Assembly: GCF_025398155.2 (NCBI RefSeq)
Contig: NZ_CP104562.2
Location: 2,480,001-2,544,000, forward strand
Direction of reading: 5' to 3'
DNA length: 64,000 nucleotides
Source: Roseateles amylovorans
Lineage (GTDB): Bacteria; Pseudomonadota; Gammaproteobacteria; Burkholderiales; Burkholderiaceae_C
This document shows, one piece after another, positions 44,201-53,084 of the stretch; the stretch's first letter is position 1, and every line of letters begins with the position of its first letter. The notes beneath the pieces were generated by a model that was not told the origin of the DNA, ran no database searches, and saw nothing but the letters and a program-made list of their open reading frames with translations. The translations under genes and the position numbers were made by a program.

Positions 44201-44928
44201 GTCTGCTGGTTTTGGATGAGCTCCGCCTGCGCTATGGGCGGGCCGATGATCCGGGCTCGGCGCTGTTGAGTTTTCCGTCCTTCACCTTGCCCGAGGGGGG
44301 CCATCTGCTGTTGCGAGGCGCCTCCGGCAGCGGCAAGAGCAGCCTGCTGGCGCTGATGGCCGGTCTGCTGACTCCCACCAGCGGCCGGTTGACGATGGCC
44401 GGCATCGACCCGGCCCAACTGTCCGCCGCGGCGCGTGATGCTTGGCGCGGCGCGCAACTGGGCTTCGTGCCGCAGCGTCTGCACCTGAGCGCGTCGCTCA
44501 CCGTGCGCGACAACCTGTCGCTGCCGTATGTGGCTGCGGGCCTTCGCCCGGACCTGGCGCGCATTACCGCCGTGCTGGAGGCCTTGGGCATTGCGGGCCT
44601 GCAGTCGCGGCGTCCGCATGCGCTCAGTCAGGGCCAGGCGCAGCGGGTGGCGCTGGCTCGGGCGCTGCTGCGCTCGCCGCGCTTCGTGCTGGCGGACGAG
44701 CCCACGGCCAACCTGGACGACGAGGCCTGCGCCGCCACGCTCGGGCTGCTGCGCCAGGCGGCGGAGGACCATCGGCTGTGCCTGGTGATCGCCTCGCACG
44801 ATGCGCGCATCGAGCAGGCCTGGGGCTCATGGTCGGCGCTGCATCGGCTGCGGCTGGGCGGGTCGGCCACCGTCGATCGGACCGGATCGGCCGGGGTCAA
44901 TGGGGCCGTCGGGGCGGTGTCGTCATGA
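44197..44928 (+). CDS. MacB/LolD-type ABC transporter ATP-binding protein
   Basis: The 243-residue ATPase has Walker A LLRGASGSGKSSLL, Q loop GFVPQRLHL, signature LSQGQAQRVALARALL (LSQGQ in place of LSGGQ), Walker B FVLADEPTANLDD and a switch His in VIASHD. The start is TTG 44197 in a TTGA overlap with msrA; no other start keeps the N-terminal strand. A 73-base gap leads to its permease. With the downstream permease and DUF3299 gene it matches the Zur-controlled PA4064-PA4066 arrangement I recall from Pseudomonas aeruginosa. Confidence 0.88.
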   Translation: MSLLVLDELRLRYGRADDPGSALLSFPSFTLPEGGHLLLRGASGSGKSSLLALMAGLLTPTSGRLTMAGIDPAQLSAAARDAWRGAQLGFVPQRLHLSASLTVRDNLSLPYVAAGLRPDLARITAVLEALGIAGLQSRRPHALSQGQAQRVALARALLRSPRFVLADEPTANLDDEACAATLGLLRQAAEDHRLCLVIASHDARIEQAWGSWSALHRLRLGGSATVDRTGSAGVNGAVGAVSS

Positions 44929-45001
44929 GCTGGGTCTCTCGATGGATGGCGCACGACGCGCAGCCATTTCGCGTGCAGGCCTTCCTGCGGGGGAGCGCTC
45001 G

Positions 45002-46414
45002 ATGACGGCCGCGCCCTTGACGCTGCCCCGTCTGGCCTGGCGCTACCTGTGGGCGCGCCCGATGCTGACGGCGCTCAACCTGCTGCTGCTCAGTCTGGGG
45101 CTGGCGGCCATCGGCTTCGTCGTGCTGGTCAGCGAGCAGCTCGAGCGCGGCTTGAAGCGTGATCTGGCCGGCATCGACCTGGTGATTGGGGCCAAGGGCA
45201 GTCCGATGCAGATCCTGCTGGCGGGCGTCTTTCACCTGGACCAGTCGACCGGCAACATTCCCCTGGCCACGTTGGCCCAGGTGAAGGCGCAGCCGCTGGT
45301 GGCGCAGGCCGTGCCGATCTCGCTGGGTGACAGCTTCCGCGGTTTCCGGATCATCGGGACCACGCCGGACTATTTCGCGCTTTATGCGCTGCCGCTGGCC
45401 GAGGGGCAGGTCTGGTCCGGGCCGATGCAGGCGGTGATCGGGGCCGAGGTGGCGCGCCGCACCGGCCTGAAACCGGGCGAAACCTTCCACGGTACCCACG
45501 GACTGGGTGAGCAGGGCGATGCCCATGCGCAGGCCTACACCGTCGTCGGCGTAATGGCGGCCACGGGCGGCGTGGCCGACCGGCTGGTGCTCACCGATCT
45601 GACCTCCGTCTGGGAAGCCCATGCACAGCACGGGCATGGCACCTCCGCCGCAGGCGTGCCCACCGCCGCCCACGGCGACGAGCGGGATTGGTCAGCTCGC
45701 CACGGTCCCCAAGCCGATCGGGCGAAACCTGCCGACCATCATGGACGCGACGACCGTACTGGCCACGCCGAGCGCGCGGAGCACGTCGAACATGCCGGAC
45801 CTGTCGATGTTGCGGACCCGTCGGACCAGTCGGGCCATGGGGACCGTGCGGAACATGCTGCCGATGACCGCGAGATCAGCATGCTGCTGGTCCGGTACAA
45901 GGGCCCGCTGGCTGCGGTGATGTTGCCGCGATGGGTCAATGCGCAGGCGGGCCTGCAGGCCTCGGTGCCGGCGTTGGAGACGGCCCGGTTGCTGTCGATG
46001 CTGGGCGTCGGCATCGAGGTGTTGCGCGGCTTCGGCCTGGTGCTGCTGGTGGCCGCGGCGATGTCGGTGCTGGTGGCGCTGCTGCATGCCGTGCGGGAGC
46101 GGCAATCCGATTTGGCCATGCTGCGCATGCTGGGCGCCACCCCCGGGCGTGTGGCAGGGCTGATCGGCCTGGAAGCGTGCATGCTGGCGGCGCTCGCGAC
46201 GGGGCTGGCGCTCGGGCTGGCGCATGCGTTGGTGGGCGCGCTGGGGATGGTCTTGTCCGCGCAGCAGTCGGTACGGCTGTCGGCGGGATGGCTGTCTCCG
46301 TGGGAGCTCACGGTGCCGGTGCTGGCCTTCGGCTTGGCCCTGCTGGCCGCTGCCTGGCCCGCCTGGCGCGGCTATCGGCTGGATGTGACCGACCTGCTGC
46401 AGACGCCGCGCTGA
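45002..46414 (+). CDS. FtsX/MacB-type ABC permease with His-rich periplasmic loop
   Basis: The 470-residue permease has an N-terminal membrane helix (LNLLLLSLGLAAIGFVVLV), a MacB-like periplasmic domain (GIDLVIGAKGSPMQILLAGVFHLD) and three C-terminal helices (LRGFGLVLLVAAAMSVLVALL, LEACMLAALATGLALGLAHAL, LTVPVLAFGLALLAAAWPAW). Residues 207-286, between the periplasmic domain and helix 2, form a disordered-looking insert with 12 His and many Asp/Glu (HAQHGHG, ADHHGRDDRTGHAE, HVEHAG). Such an insert suits zinc or copper binding. MacB-like transporters are usually mechanotransmitters that act on periplasmic partners, not classic importers. Confidence 0.85.
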   Translation: MTAAPLTLPRLAWRYLWARPMLTALNLLLLSLGLAAIGFVVLVSEQLERGLKRDLAGIDLVIGAKGSPMQILLAGVFHLDQSTGNIPLATLAQVKAQPLVAQAVPISLGDSFRGFRIIGTTPDYFALYALPLAEGQVWSGPMQAVIGAEVARRTGLKPGETFHGTHGLGEQGDAHAQAYTVVGVMAATGGVADRLVLTDLTSVWEAHAQHGHGTSAAGVPTAAHGDERDWSARHGPQADRAKPADHHGRDDRTGHAERAEHVEHAGPVDVADPSDQSGHGDRAEHAADDREISMLLVRYKGPLAAVMLPRWVNAQAGLQASVPALETARLLSMLGVGIEVLRGFGLVLLVAAAMSVLVALLHAVRERQSDLAMLRMLGATPGRVAGLIGLEACMLAALATGLALGLAHALVGALGMVLSAQQSVRLSAGWLSPWELTVPVLAFGLALLAAAWPAWRGYRLDVTDLLQTPR

Positions 46415-46460
46415 TCGCGTTTGCGCCTCAAGAGGGTCGATGGCGATCCAGCGATCCAGC

Positions 46461-46668
46461 GATAGACCGATAGACCGATAGACCGATAGACCGATAGACC
46501 GATAGACCGATAGACCGATAGACCGATAGACCGATAGACCGATAGACCGATAGACCGATAGACCGATAGACCGATAGACCGATAGACCGATAGACCGATA
46601 GACCGATAGACCGATAGACCGATAGACCGATAGACCGATAGACCGATAGACCGATAGACCGATAGACC
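46461..46668. repeat. Perfect octamer tandem array (26 x GATAGACC)
   Basis: Twenty-six uninterrupted 8-bp units cover 208 bases in the gap after the ABC permease. On the minus strand all three frames stay open and read as repeated SIGLSVYR, which is an artefact of the array. No spacer sequence, hairpin or gene is present. The remainder of 46415-46852 shows no gene. Confidence 0.97.
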
Positions 46669-46852
46669 GATCGGCGTCGCACCGGCTCGACCCGAACGTC
46701 TTTCGCACGGATGTCGACGATCGTCCCGGGCCGGGCTCCCGCCGGGGAAGGGCGACCGTCGGCGATCCCGTCGCCGACACGTCGTCGCGGCGACCCCACG
46801 CCACCGGTCGCGGCACCGAGCCGCGACATCACCGCCACATTTGGAAGGCACA

Positions 46853-47464
46853 ATGTCGGGCTTCAGGAGTTCCAAGACGATGACTGCCTCCTTCCCCAGC
46901 GCTTGCTGTGCCGATATCCGCCTGTGCCTGCGCGCCGCCGTGGGCGCGATGCTGGTGGTTGCCGGCCTGGGTGCCGTGCAGGCGCAGTCGTCGGGTTCGG
47001 CTGCGGGGCAGGGCGGTGCCGCTGCTGTGGCGGCCATCGGGCAAGGCCCCGGTTATCACGATCCCCGCAGCCCGTTCAAACCGCTCCAAGAGATCGACGG
47101 CGTGCTGAGCTGGAAGCTGCTGTCGTCGGTCACCACCAAGGCGGACAAGAGCCGGGTCATCCCCAGTTTTCCCGCCGCTGTCCAGGCCCTGGACAAGCGC
47201 ACGGTGAAAGTGCAGGGCTTCATGATGCCGCTGGAGCCGGGCGACAAGCAGAGCCATTTCCTGCTGTCGTCGGTGCCCACCACCTGTTCCTTCTGCGTGC
47301 CCGCAGGCCCTGAGGGTCTGGTGGAGGTGCGAAGCAAGTCACCGGTTCGCTACACGCTGGAGCCGGTGACGGTGGAAGGCCAACTGGCCGTACTCAGCGA
47401 CGATCCCTACGGCATGTTCTATCGCGTGACGCAGGCCGTGCCTGCCTCCGTGCCCGCGCGCTGA
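46853..47464 (+). CDS. DUF3299 exported protein of the metal locus
   Basis: The 203-residue protein has a long N-terminal region with a signal-like segment (LCLRAAVGAMLVVAGLGAVQAQ) and a DUF3299 domain: VKVQGFMMPLEPGDKQSHFLLSS, TTCSFCVPAGPEGLVEVRSKSPVRYTLEPVTVEGQLAVL. The Cys pair in TCSFC is conserved in the family. In Pseudomonas the homologue lies with a MacB-like transporter under Zur control, which suggests zinc stress as the trigger. AAGG precedes ATG 46853; ATG 46880 with GGAG is an alternative that gives a more typical signal peptide. Confidence 0.75.
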   Translation: MSGFRSSKTMTASFPSACCADIRLCLRAAVGAMLVVAGLGAVQAQSSGSAAGQGGAAAVAAIGQGPGYHDPRSPFKPLQEIDGVLSWKLLSSVTTKADKSRVIPSFPAAVQALDKRTVKVQGFMMPLEPGDKQSHFLLSSVPTTCSFCVPAGPEGLVEVRSKSPVRYTLEPVTVEGQLAVLSDDPYGMFYRVTQAVPASVPAR

Positions 47465-47490
47465 GCCGGGTCGACCTCCCCCGCATCGAC

Positions 47491-48087
47491 ATGCTGAGCC
47501 TCCACACGCTCCACCGACCCCAGCGCCTGCAGCGCGGGTGGATCTGGCTGTGCGTGGTCAGCTTGCTGGCGTTCCAGGTGCTGGGCCTGGTGCACCGGTC
47601 CCTGCACGGCGGCAGCCTGCCGGCGCAGCTTCGTCTGGCGATGCAGGCGCAGTCCTTGCGCGCCAGCGTGGGGCAGGGAATCGGAATCGGAATCGGAATC
47701 GGACTCGGACTGGAACTCGGACTCCGACGGGTCCCAACGCAGGCGCTCGCGCGGTCTGCGGATACAGGAACCGTTGCCAACGGCGACGGCGCCGTCATCT
47801 CGTCGTCCGGCCGGTGGACGCCAGGAGGCGCTGACACGGCCGGGACCATCGCCAGCACAGCCGACGTGCCTGGTCCGGTCGACACCGCCGGCGCTCGATT
47901 CGGCCACGCCGCGGGCAGCACCGACTGTCAATTGCTGGACCAACTGGGCCAGGCCCTGGGTCCCATCGTCCAGGCCATGGCCTGGACCGCGCTGCTGCCG
48001 GACGGTCCGGTGGCCACGCCGCAACCGCACAGTGCGCCGCTGGCGCGCGTCTGGCGTCTGCCGGCGCGCGCACCGCCGCTGGCCTGA
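47491..48087 (+). CDS. Uncharacterised membrane-anchored protein of the metal locus
   Basis: The 198-residue protein starts with a basic N-terminus and a single hydrophobic helix (WIWLCVVSLLAFQVLGLVHRSLHGG), then a Gly-Ile/Gly-Leu repeat (GIGIGIGIGLGLELGL) encoded by (GGAATC)n at about 47677-47712, low-complexity Thr/Ala sequence, and a short conserved-looking element FGHAAGSTDCQLLDQLGQALGP near residues 148-169. The latter recalls small His/Cys proteins (DUF2946-like) encoded beside metal transport genes, but the match is weak. It lies 26 bases after the DUF3299 gene and is probably co-transcribed. Function unknown. Confidence 0.55.
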   Translation: MLSLHTLHRPQRLQRGWIWLCVVSLLAFQVLGLVHRSLHGGSLPAQLRLAMQAQSLRASVGQGIGIGIGIGLGLELGLRRVPTQALARSADTGTVANGDGAVISSSGRWTPGGADTAGTIASTADVPGPVDTAGARFGHAAGSTDCQLLDQLGQALGPIVQAMAWTALLPDGPVATPQPHSAPLARVWRLPARAPPLA

Positions 48088-48611
48088 ACGCGCTCCCTCG
48101 ATCCCCGTTGGGATCTGCCCGCCTCCGAGGCGCGATCGCTCCCCCTGGCCCTGCGCTGTCTCAGCGTTGATTCAGGTGGGCTGCTGGTCCGCTGCAGGCG
48201 ACGGCACAGAGGCCACCGCTGGACGTCGGCTTTGCAGCCAGCGTTCCGGGTGGACTTCGGGGCGCACCGCTTCGCTCCCTTCATGGCCTGCTGCCCGGGT
48301 TGGCGGCGCCCTGTCGTTGTCCGTCCTTGCGCCAGTGATTGCTGGGAGCAAGGCGCCATCGACAAGGGCCCTCCGACACCGGCCGCGTTGCCTGAGCAGG
48401 GGCCGAGGCCTGCGTCCTGCGTGCCGCGCCGATGCGCACCCCTCGGGGCACCCCCTTGTCATTGATGGCGCAGAGAGCGTCGGCCGGTCGTCGGCATGCG
48501 GATCGCGGAACGATCCTGCGGCGAATCGGGTCGACCAGTCGGCTGCACCGTGTCCCGGTCGAGATCGACCGCGACACGGGCAGCGCGGACGCTGCGCCTG
48601 CGAGAGTGTTC
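48088..48611. other. Gap between the unknown protein gene and the TonB receptor
   Basis: I see no gene in these 524 bases. I looked for a cobalamin riboswitch, since receptors of this kind sometimes have one, and did not find its conserved core. I also found no AT-rich palindrome that would pass for a Zur operator. Confidence 0.45.
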
Positions 48612-50870
48612 ATGTCCAAGAATCAAATCAGCGCTTCGGCGTCCCTCCATGTCGTGGCTTCGTCGGTGGCGTCGTCCTTCGCTGCTGCCGCTCCCTCGGC
48701 GTCCTTCTCCACCCGTTGTGTCGACACCGCCCGGTCGATGAGCGCTGCCGGCGTGGCCCGGCGCAGCCGGCTGGCGCAGGCGGTCGCGCTGTCGTTGGCG
48801 TTGGGCGGTGCGTCCGCCTGGGCCCAGGAGGCGCCGGCAGCGGGCGCGGCGTCTGCTGAGGCCCCAGCCGCTGTGGATGCTGCGACTTCAGCAGCCGCAG
48901 GGTCGGCTGGATCGGACGCCAAGGCCGGCGCCGCGCCCAAGCGCAAGGAAACGCTGCAAGCGGTGGTCATCACCGGCAACCCGCTGGGCCAGCGCGATCT
49001 GGTCGCGCCGGTGCAGACCCTCAGCGGCGATGCGCTCACCCTCAAGCGCGGGTCCAGCCTGGGCGACACGTTGGAGGGCCTGTCCGGCGTCGGCTCGACC
49101 TACTTCGGTCCCAACAGCAACCGGCCCACGCTGCGCGGGCTGGATGGCGATCGGGTCCGGATGCTGAGCAACTCCGGCGCGTCGGTCGATGCGTCCAGTC
49201 TGAGCTTCGACCATGCGCTGCCAATCGATCCGCTGGTGCTGACCCGCATCGAGGTGCTGCGCGGTGCCGCAGCGCTGCAATACGGCGGCAATGCCATCGG
49301 TGGCGTCGTCAATGCGATGGACAACCGCATTCCTCGACTGGCGCAGCCCGGCTTGAACGGCGCGGCCGAGGTGCGACTGGGCGGCGCGTCGAATGAGCGC
49401 GGCGGCGCGGTGGTGCTGGATGGCGGCACCTCGCAATTCGCCTGGCATGCCGATGCGGCCGATCGCCGGGCCGACGACCAGCGGGTGCCGCGCTTCGAGA
49501 GCGAGGATGGCTCCAGCACGCGTGTCCGCAATTCCGACGCCCACAGCCGCAGCGGCGCGCTCGGCGGCTCGTTCCTGTTCTCGCAGGGCTATGCCGGCGT
49601 GTCGGTGGAGGATTATCACAACGACTACGGGGTGACGGTGGAGCCCGATGTCCGCATCCAGATGCAGCGCCAGCGTTTGGCGACCGCTGGCGAGTGGCGG
49701 GATGTGATGCCCGGCCTGACGCGCCTGCAGTGGCAGTTCGCGAGCAGCCGCTACAAGCACCAGGAAGTGGAGGGCGACGGCGCGGTCGGCACCGTGTTCG
49801 AGTCCGACGGCAAGGACGGCCGGATCGAGGCCCAGCATGCGGCCCTGCAGACGCCCTGGGGTCCGGTTCAAGGCGTGCTGGGTTGGCAATGGGAGAAGAG
49901 TGACTTCTCCGCCTTGGGCGAAGAGGCGCTGGTGCCCAACACCACCACCCGCAACAACGCTCTGTTCCTGATCGAGCAGTTCAAGGCCGGCCCCTGGAGC
50001 CTGCAGGCCGGCGCGCGCAGCGAACGGGTGACGGTCTCCTCCATTGGTGGCGATGAAGACCGCTTCGGTGCGCCGACCTCGCGCCGCTTCAGCCCGAAGA
50101 GCCTGTCGCTGTCCGGAGCCGTTGAACTGGGCAGCGGTTTCAGCCTGTCCAGCAGCGTGAGCAGCAGCGAGCGTGCGCCGACCTTCTACGAGCTGTTCGC
50201 CAACGGCGTGCACGTGGCCTCGGGCGCCTACGAAGTGGGCGACCTCAACCTGGGCATGGAGAAGGCGAAGGCGGTGGACCTGGGTCTGCACTGGAAGCAG
50301 GGTGAGGCCAAGTGGAGCGTGCAGGTCTATCAGACCCGCTTCTCCAACTACCTCGCGCTGGATGCCACCGGCCGCCAGATCGACGAGGACGGCGAAACCT
50401 TCCCCGAGTACGCCTATACCGGCGTGCGCGCCCGCATGCACGGCGTGGAACTGGAAGGCCATCAGCCCCTGCCGTCGGTGGCGGGGTGGGACTTGAGCCT
50501 GGGCACGACGCTGGACATCGTCCGTGGCACCAACCTCGACACCCATGAGGCGCTGCCGCGCCTGGCGCCGGTGCGTGGCAGCGTGTCGCTGCAGGCCGCG
50601 AGCGGTCCGTGGCTGCTGCAGGCCGAGCTGCGAGGCGCGCTGCGCCAGGACCGGGTGCCCGCGCTGGACACACCGACTGCGGGCTACGGCATCCTGCGCC
50701 TGAATGTGGCGCGCCACTTCGACCTCGCCGGTCTGGATGCCATGTGGTACCTGAAGCTGGACAACCTGGCCAACAAGCTGGCCTACAGCGCCAGCAGCGT
50801 GCAGACCATCCGTGACCTGACCCCGTTGCCCGGTCGCAGCCTGTTCGCAGGGATGCAGGTGAAGTTCTAA
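48612..50870 (+). CDS. TonB-dependent outer-membrane receptor, ZnuD-like
   Basis: The 752-residue receptor has an extended Ala-rich N-terminus with a signal segment (LAQAVALSLALGGASAWAQE), a plug domain (AVVITGNPLGQRDLVAPVQTLSGDAL, RPTLRGLDGDRVRMLSNSGA, IEVLRGAAALQYGGNAIGGVVNAMDNRIP) and a beta barrel ending AGMQVKF with terminal Phe. The segment ERAPTFYELFANGVHVASGAYEVGD is typical of ZnuD-type zinc or heme/zinc receptors. Position after the MacB-like/DUF3299 genes supports metal uptake. ATG 48612 gives a 60-residue stretch before the signal core; ATG 48738 may be the real start. Confidence 0.85.
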   Translation: MSKNQISASASLHVVASSVASSFAAAAPSASFSTRCVDTARSMSAAGVARRSRLAQAVALSLALGGASAWAQEAPAAGAASAEAPAAVDAATSAAAGSAGSDAKAGAAPKRKETLQAVVITGNPLGQRDLVAPVQTLSGDALTLKRGSSLGDTLEGLSGVGSTYFGPNSNRPTLRGLDGDRVRMLSNSGASVDASSLSFDHALPIDPLVLTRIEVLRGAAALQYGGNAIGGVVNAMDNRIPRLAQPGLNGAAEVRLGGASNERGGAVVLDGGTSQFAWHADAADRRADDQRVPRFESEDGSSTRVRNSDAHSRSGALGGSFLFSQGYAGVSVEDYHNDYGVTVEPDVRIQMQRQRLATAGEWRDVMPGLTRLQWQFASSRYKHQEVEGDGAVGTVFESDGKDGRIEAQHAALQTPWGPVQGVLGWQWEKSDFSALGEEALVPNTTTRNNALFLIEQFKAGPWSLQAGARSERVTVSSIGGDEDRFGAPTSRRFSPKSLSLSGAVELGSGFSLSSSVSSSERAPTFYELFANGVHVASGAYEVGDLNLGMEKAKAVDLGLHWKQGEAKWSVQVYQTRFSNYLALDATGRQIDEDGETFPEYAYTGVRARMHGVELEGHQPLPSVAGWDLSLGTTLDIVRGTNLDTHEALPRLAPVRGSVSLQAASGPWLLQAELRGALRQDRVPALDTPTAGYGILRLNVARHFDLAGLDAMWYLKLDNLANKLAYSASSVQTIRDLTPLPGRSLFAGMQVKF

Positions 50871-50880
50871 GCAGGGTGCC

Positions 50881-50908
50881 GCCGAAGGACTGTCGACGGT
50901 CCTTCGGC
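50881..50908 (+). terminator. Hairpin after the TonB receptor gene
   Basis: GCCGAAGGAC and GTCCTTCGGC form a perfect 10-bp stem with an 8-base loop, starting 11 bases after the stop codon. There is no downstream T run, so termination would be imperfect or Rho-assisted. Confidence 0.6.
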
Positions 50909-50913
50909 ATTCC

Positions 50914-51130
50914 GCGTTCTGTGCTCTGTGCTCTGTGCTCGGTGCTCGGCGCTCCGCGCTCTGCGCTCCGCGCTCCGCGCTCTGCGCTCTGCGCTCCGCG
51001 CTCCGCGCTCTGCGCTCTGCGCTCCGCGCTCCGCGCTCTGCGCTCCGCGCTCCGCGCTCTGCGCTCTGCGCTCCGCGCTCCGCGCTCTGCGCTCTGCGCT
51101 CTGCGCTCTGCGCTCTGCGCTCTGCGCTCT
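50914..51130. repeat. Heptamer tandem array (31 x GCGCTCY-type)
   Basis: Thirty-one 7-bp units fill 217 bases: GCGTTCT, GTGCTCT, GTGCTCG, then GCGCTCC and GCGCTCT in irregular order, with the last seven units all GCGCTCT. All six frames stay open through the array, which explains spurious Ala/Arg/Leu-rich frames. The remaining gap to 51408 holds a short CATCGA hexamer run near 51300-51320 and a terminator but no gene. Confidence 0.95.
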
Positions 51131-51352
51131 GCGTTGCTGCGTTCGTTGGGGACTCGTGCGGCCCTCATGGGCGCCGGGTTTGGAGCGCGATGGCGATCCC
51201 ACGGCACGCCCACCGTGCTCCGATGGATCACCCTCAGGCGATCCGGCAACGGACTGTCGCTAAGGCGCCAGACTTTGGCGCGAGCCGCTGCCAGAGCATC
51301 GACATCGACATCGACATCGACCGACACCGCACACGGTGCGAACACACGAACC

Positions 51353-51376
51353 AAGGGGCGCCTGGAGCGCCCCTTT
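51353..51376 (+). terminator. Bidirectional terminator between TonB receptor and pdxH
   Basis: AAGGGGCGC and GCGCCCCTT pair around a five-base loop, followed on the plus strand by TTCTTCTTC. It sits 33 bases beyond the pdxH stop on the minus strand, so it may serve both convergent units. Confidence 0.7.
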
Positions 51377-51408
51377 CTTCTTCAACAATGCCGCCTGACG
51401 GTCCAGGG

Positions 51409-52044
51409 TTACGGCGCCAAGCGCTCCCTCAACCAGACGCCGTTTTCCAACCGATACACCAGCCGGTCATGCAAACGCGATTTACGACCCTGCCAGAACT
51501 CCCACCGCTCCGGCACCAGCCGATAGCCCCCCCAATGCGGCGGGCGGCTGGGGCTGAGGCCGTGCTGGGCCGCGGCCTTGGCCGCGTTGGCCACCAGCAC
51601 CGCGCGGGAGCTGATGACCTGGCTTTGCGGCGAGGCCCATGCGCCCAGGCGCGAGTCCAGCGGTCGGGAGGCGAAGTAGGCGTCCGATTGCGCGGCATCG
51701 ACCTTCTCGACACGGCCCTCGATCCGCACGACGCGTTCCAGCTCCACCCAGTGGAACTGCAGCGCGGCGAACGGATGCGCGGCCAGTTCCCGGCCCTTGC
51801 GGCTGTCGTAATTGGTGTACCAGACCAGTCCGCGCGCATCGATGTCCTTGATCAGCACGATGCGGGTGGACGGTCGGCCGTCCGGCCCCACGGTGGCCAG
51901 GGTCATCGCGTTGGGTTCGGGCACCTTGGCGTCCAGCGCCTGCTGCAGCCATTGCTGGAACTGCAGCAGCGGCTCGGAGGCCGACTGGTGTTCGTCGAGT
52001 TCATCGCGCTCGTAGCTCTTGCGCAGGTCAGCGAGTTTGTCCAT
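51409..52044 (-). CDS. pdxH: Pyridoxamine 5'-phosphate oxidase
   Basis: The 211-residue FMN enzyme makes pyridoxal 5'-phosphate. Family features are LRKSYERDELDE at the N-terminus, AMTLATVGPDGRPSTRIVLIKDIDARGLVWYTNYDSRKGREL, FHWVELERVVRIEGRVEKV, YFASRPLDSRLGAWAS and the C-terminal WGGYRLVPERWEFWQGRKSRLHDRLVY with the PLP-site Arg/His. It is a single gene with its own terminator. The need for FMN links it loosely to the rib genes in this window. Confidence 0.97.
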   Translation of the reverse strand: MDKLADLRKSYERDELDEHQSASEPLLQFQQWLQQALDAKVPEPNAMTLATVGPDGRPSTRIVLIKDIDARGLVWYTNYDSRKGRELAAHPFAALQFHWVELERVVRIEGRVEKVDAAQSDAYFASRPLDSRLGAWASPQSQVISSRAVLVANAAKAAAQHGLSPSRPPHWGGYRLVPERWEFWQGRKSRLHDRLVYRLENGVWLRERLAP

Positions 52045-52187
52045 AGCCCCGGAGTATCGGGCGAATCCTTAAGTAAAGCTCCCAGTCGTGAAACTCCGGG
52101 TGTGAGGATCGCCGGACGGCAGGCATGCTGCATTGCACCGGGCGAAGAACCGGAAGCAGCGAGGGTTTCAACCTGAAGGAAGTACGA

Positions 52188-52853
52188 ATGAATCAGCGAC
52201 GACCCGCTGTTGTCGTGCTCGCGGCTGGGCGTGGCCAACGCTTTCGCGGGGAAGGTCACAAGCTGGAACAGGTCGTGGGGGAGGAAACCGTGCTGGCGCA
52301 TACCCTGCGCCAGGCGATCGCATCGGAACTGCCGCTGGTGGTGGTGACCTCCGCCGCGCTGGCGCCGCTGGTGAGTCCCCATGTGGCCGCCCGCGACATG
52401 CTGGTGCTGCCCGACCAGGACCGCCTCGGGCGGCCAATGCCGGTGGGCATGGGCCACTCGATCGCGGCCGGTGTCGCCGCCACAGGGGACGCGCCGGGCT
52501 GGCTGATCCTGCCCGCGGACATGCCGATGCTGCGCACCGACACCCTGCTGGCGGTGGCGCAGGCCCTCTCGGACGACCCGATCGTGTTTGCCCAGTACCG
52601 CGGGCGACGCGGCCATCCGGTCGGTTTCAGCGCCGAACTCTTCTCCGAACTCGCCGCGTTGAAGGGCGACGAGGGCGCGCGTCGCCTGCTGGCGCGCTTT
52701 CCTTCGCAGCCGGTGGAGGTGGACGATCCCGGCGTGCTGATCGACGTGGACACGGTGGAGGATCTGCAGCGCCTGCGCGGTGCGGATCCGTCGGCGCCGA
52801 CCGCCCCGGCCGGCGCCTCGGGACAGCGCGCGAGGATGAACCTGCTCGGTTGA
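52188..52853 (+). CDS. MobA-like nucleotidyltransferase (MocA type)
   Basis: The 221-residue protein has the NTP-transferase N-terminus VVVLAAGRGQRFRGEGHKL (LAAGxGxRF with the Lys), a metal-binding LPADMPML and GHPVGFSAELFSEL, the HPVGF motif of molybdopterin cytidylyl- or guanylyltransferases. It would attach CMP or GMP to molybdenum cofactor. GAAGGAAG precedes ATG 52188. Genes for molybdoenzymes are not adjacent, so the client enzyme is unknown. The last 25 residues are Ala/Pro-rich. Confidence 0.82.
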   Translation: MNQRRPAVVVLAAGRGQRFRGEGHKLEQVVGEETVLAHTLRQAIASELPLVVVTSAALAPLVSPHVAARDMLVLPDQDRLGRPMPVGMGHSIAAGVAATGDAPGWLILPADMPMLRTDTLLAVAQALSDDPIVFAQYRGRRGHPVGFSAELFSELAALKGDEGARRLLARFPSQPVEVDDPGVLIDVDTVEDLQRLRGADPSAPTAPAGASGQRARMNLLG

Positions 52854-53084
52854 TCCGCCGCTTCGGCGGGCCGATGCAGCCTGACGCTGCCAACGCCTGA
52901 CCCGCGCCGCGATGGACAAATCGGGTGCAGGTTGTCCGGGCCTGTGTCGCGGCCTTGACCGCAGCTGATCCCTGTCGATCCTTACCGGCCGTTGCCGACG
53001 GCCAAGCCGTGAGCGGGGTAAGGGTGCGCGCTCGACCGACCCGTGGCGCCGAGGCCCGCCACCTCCGATCGACTGGACCCGTGC

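Noticed and set aside
46461..46668. Possible CRISPR array
   Set aside because: The 8-bp units are contiguous with no spacers, and no cas genes are present.
46372..47037. Minus-strand proteins with repeated SIGLSVYR
   Set aside because: Produced in all three frames by the octamer array; no start or domain supports a gene.
48088..48611. Cobalamin riboswitch or Zur box before the TonB receptor
   Set aside because: The conserved B12 aptamer core and an AT-rich Zur palindrome could not be found on inspection.
50876..51526. Ala/Arg/Leu-rich open frames in all frames across the heptamer array
   Set aside because: Artefact of a 7-bp repeat without stop codons; overlaps pdxH antisense.
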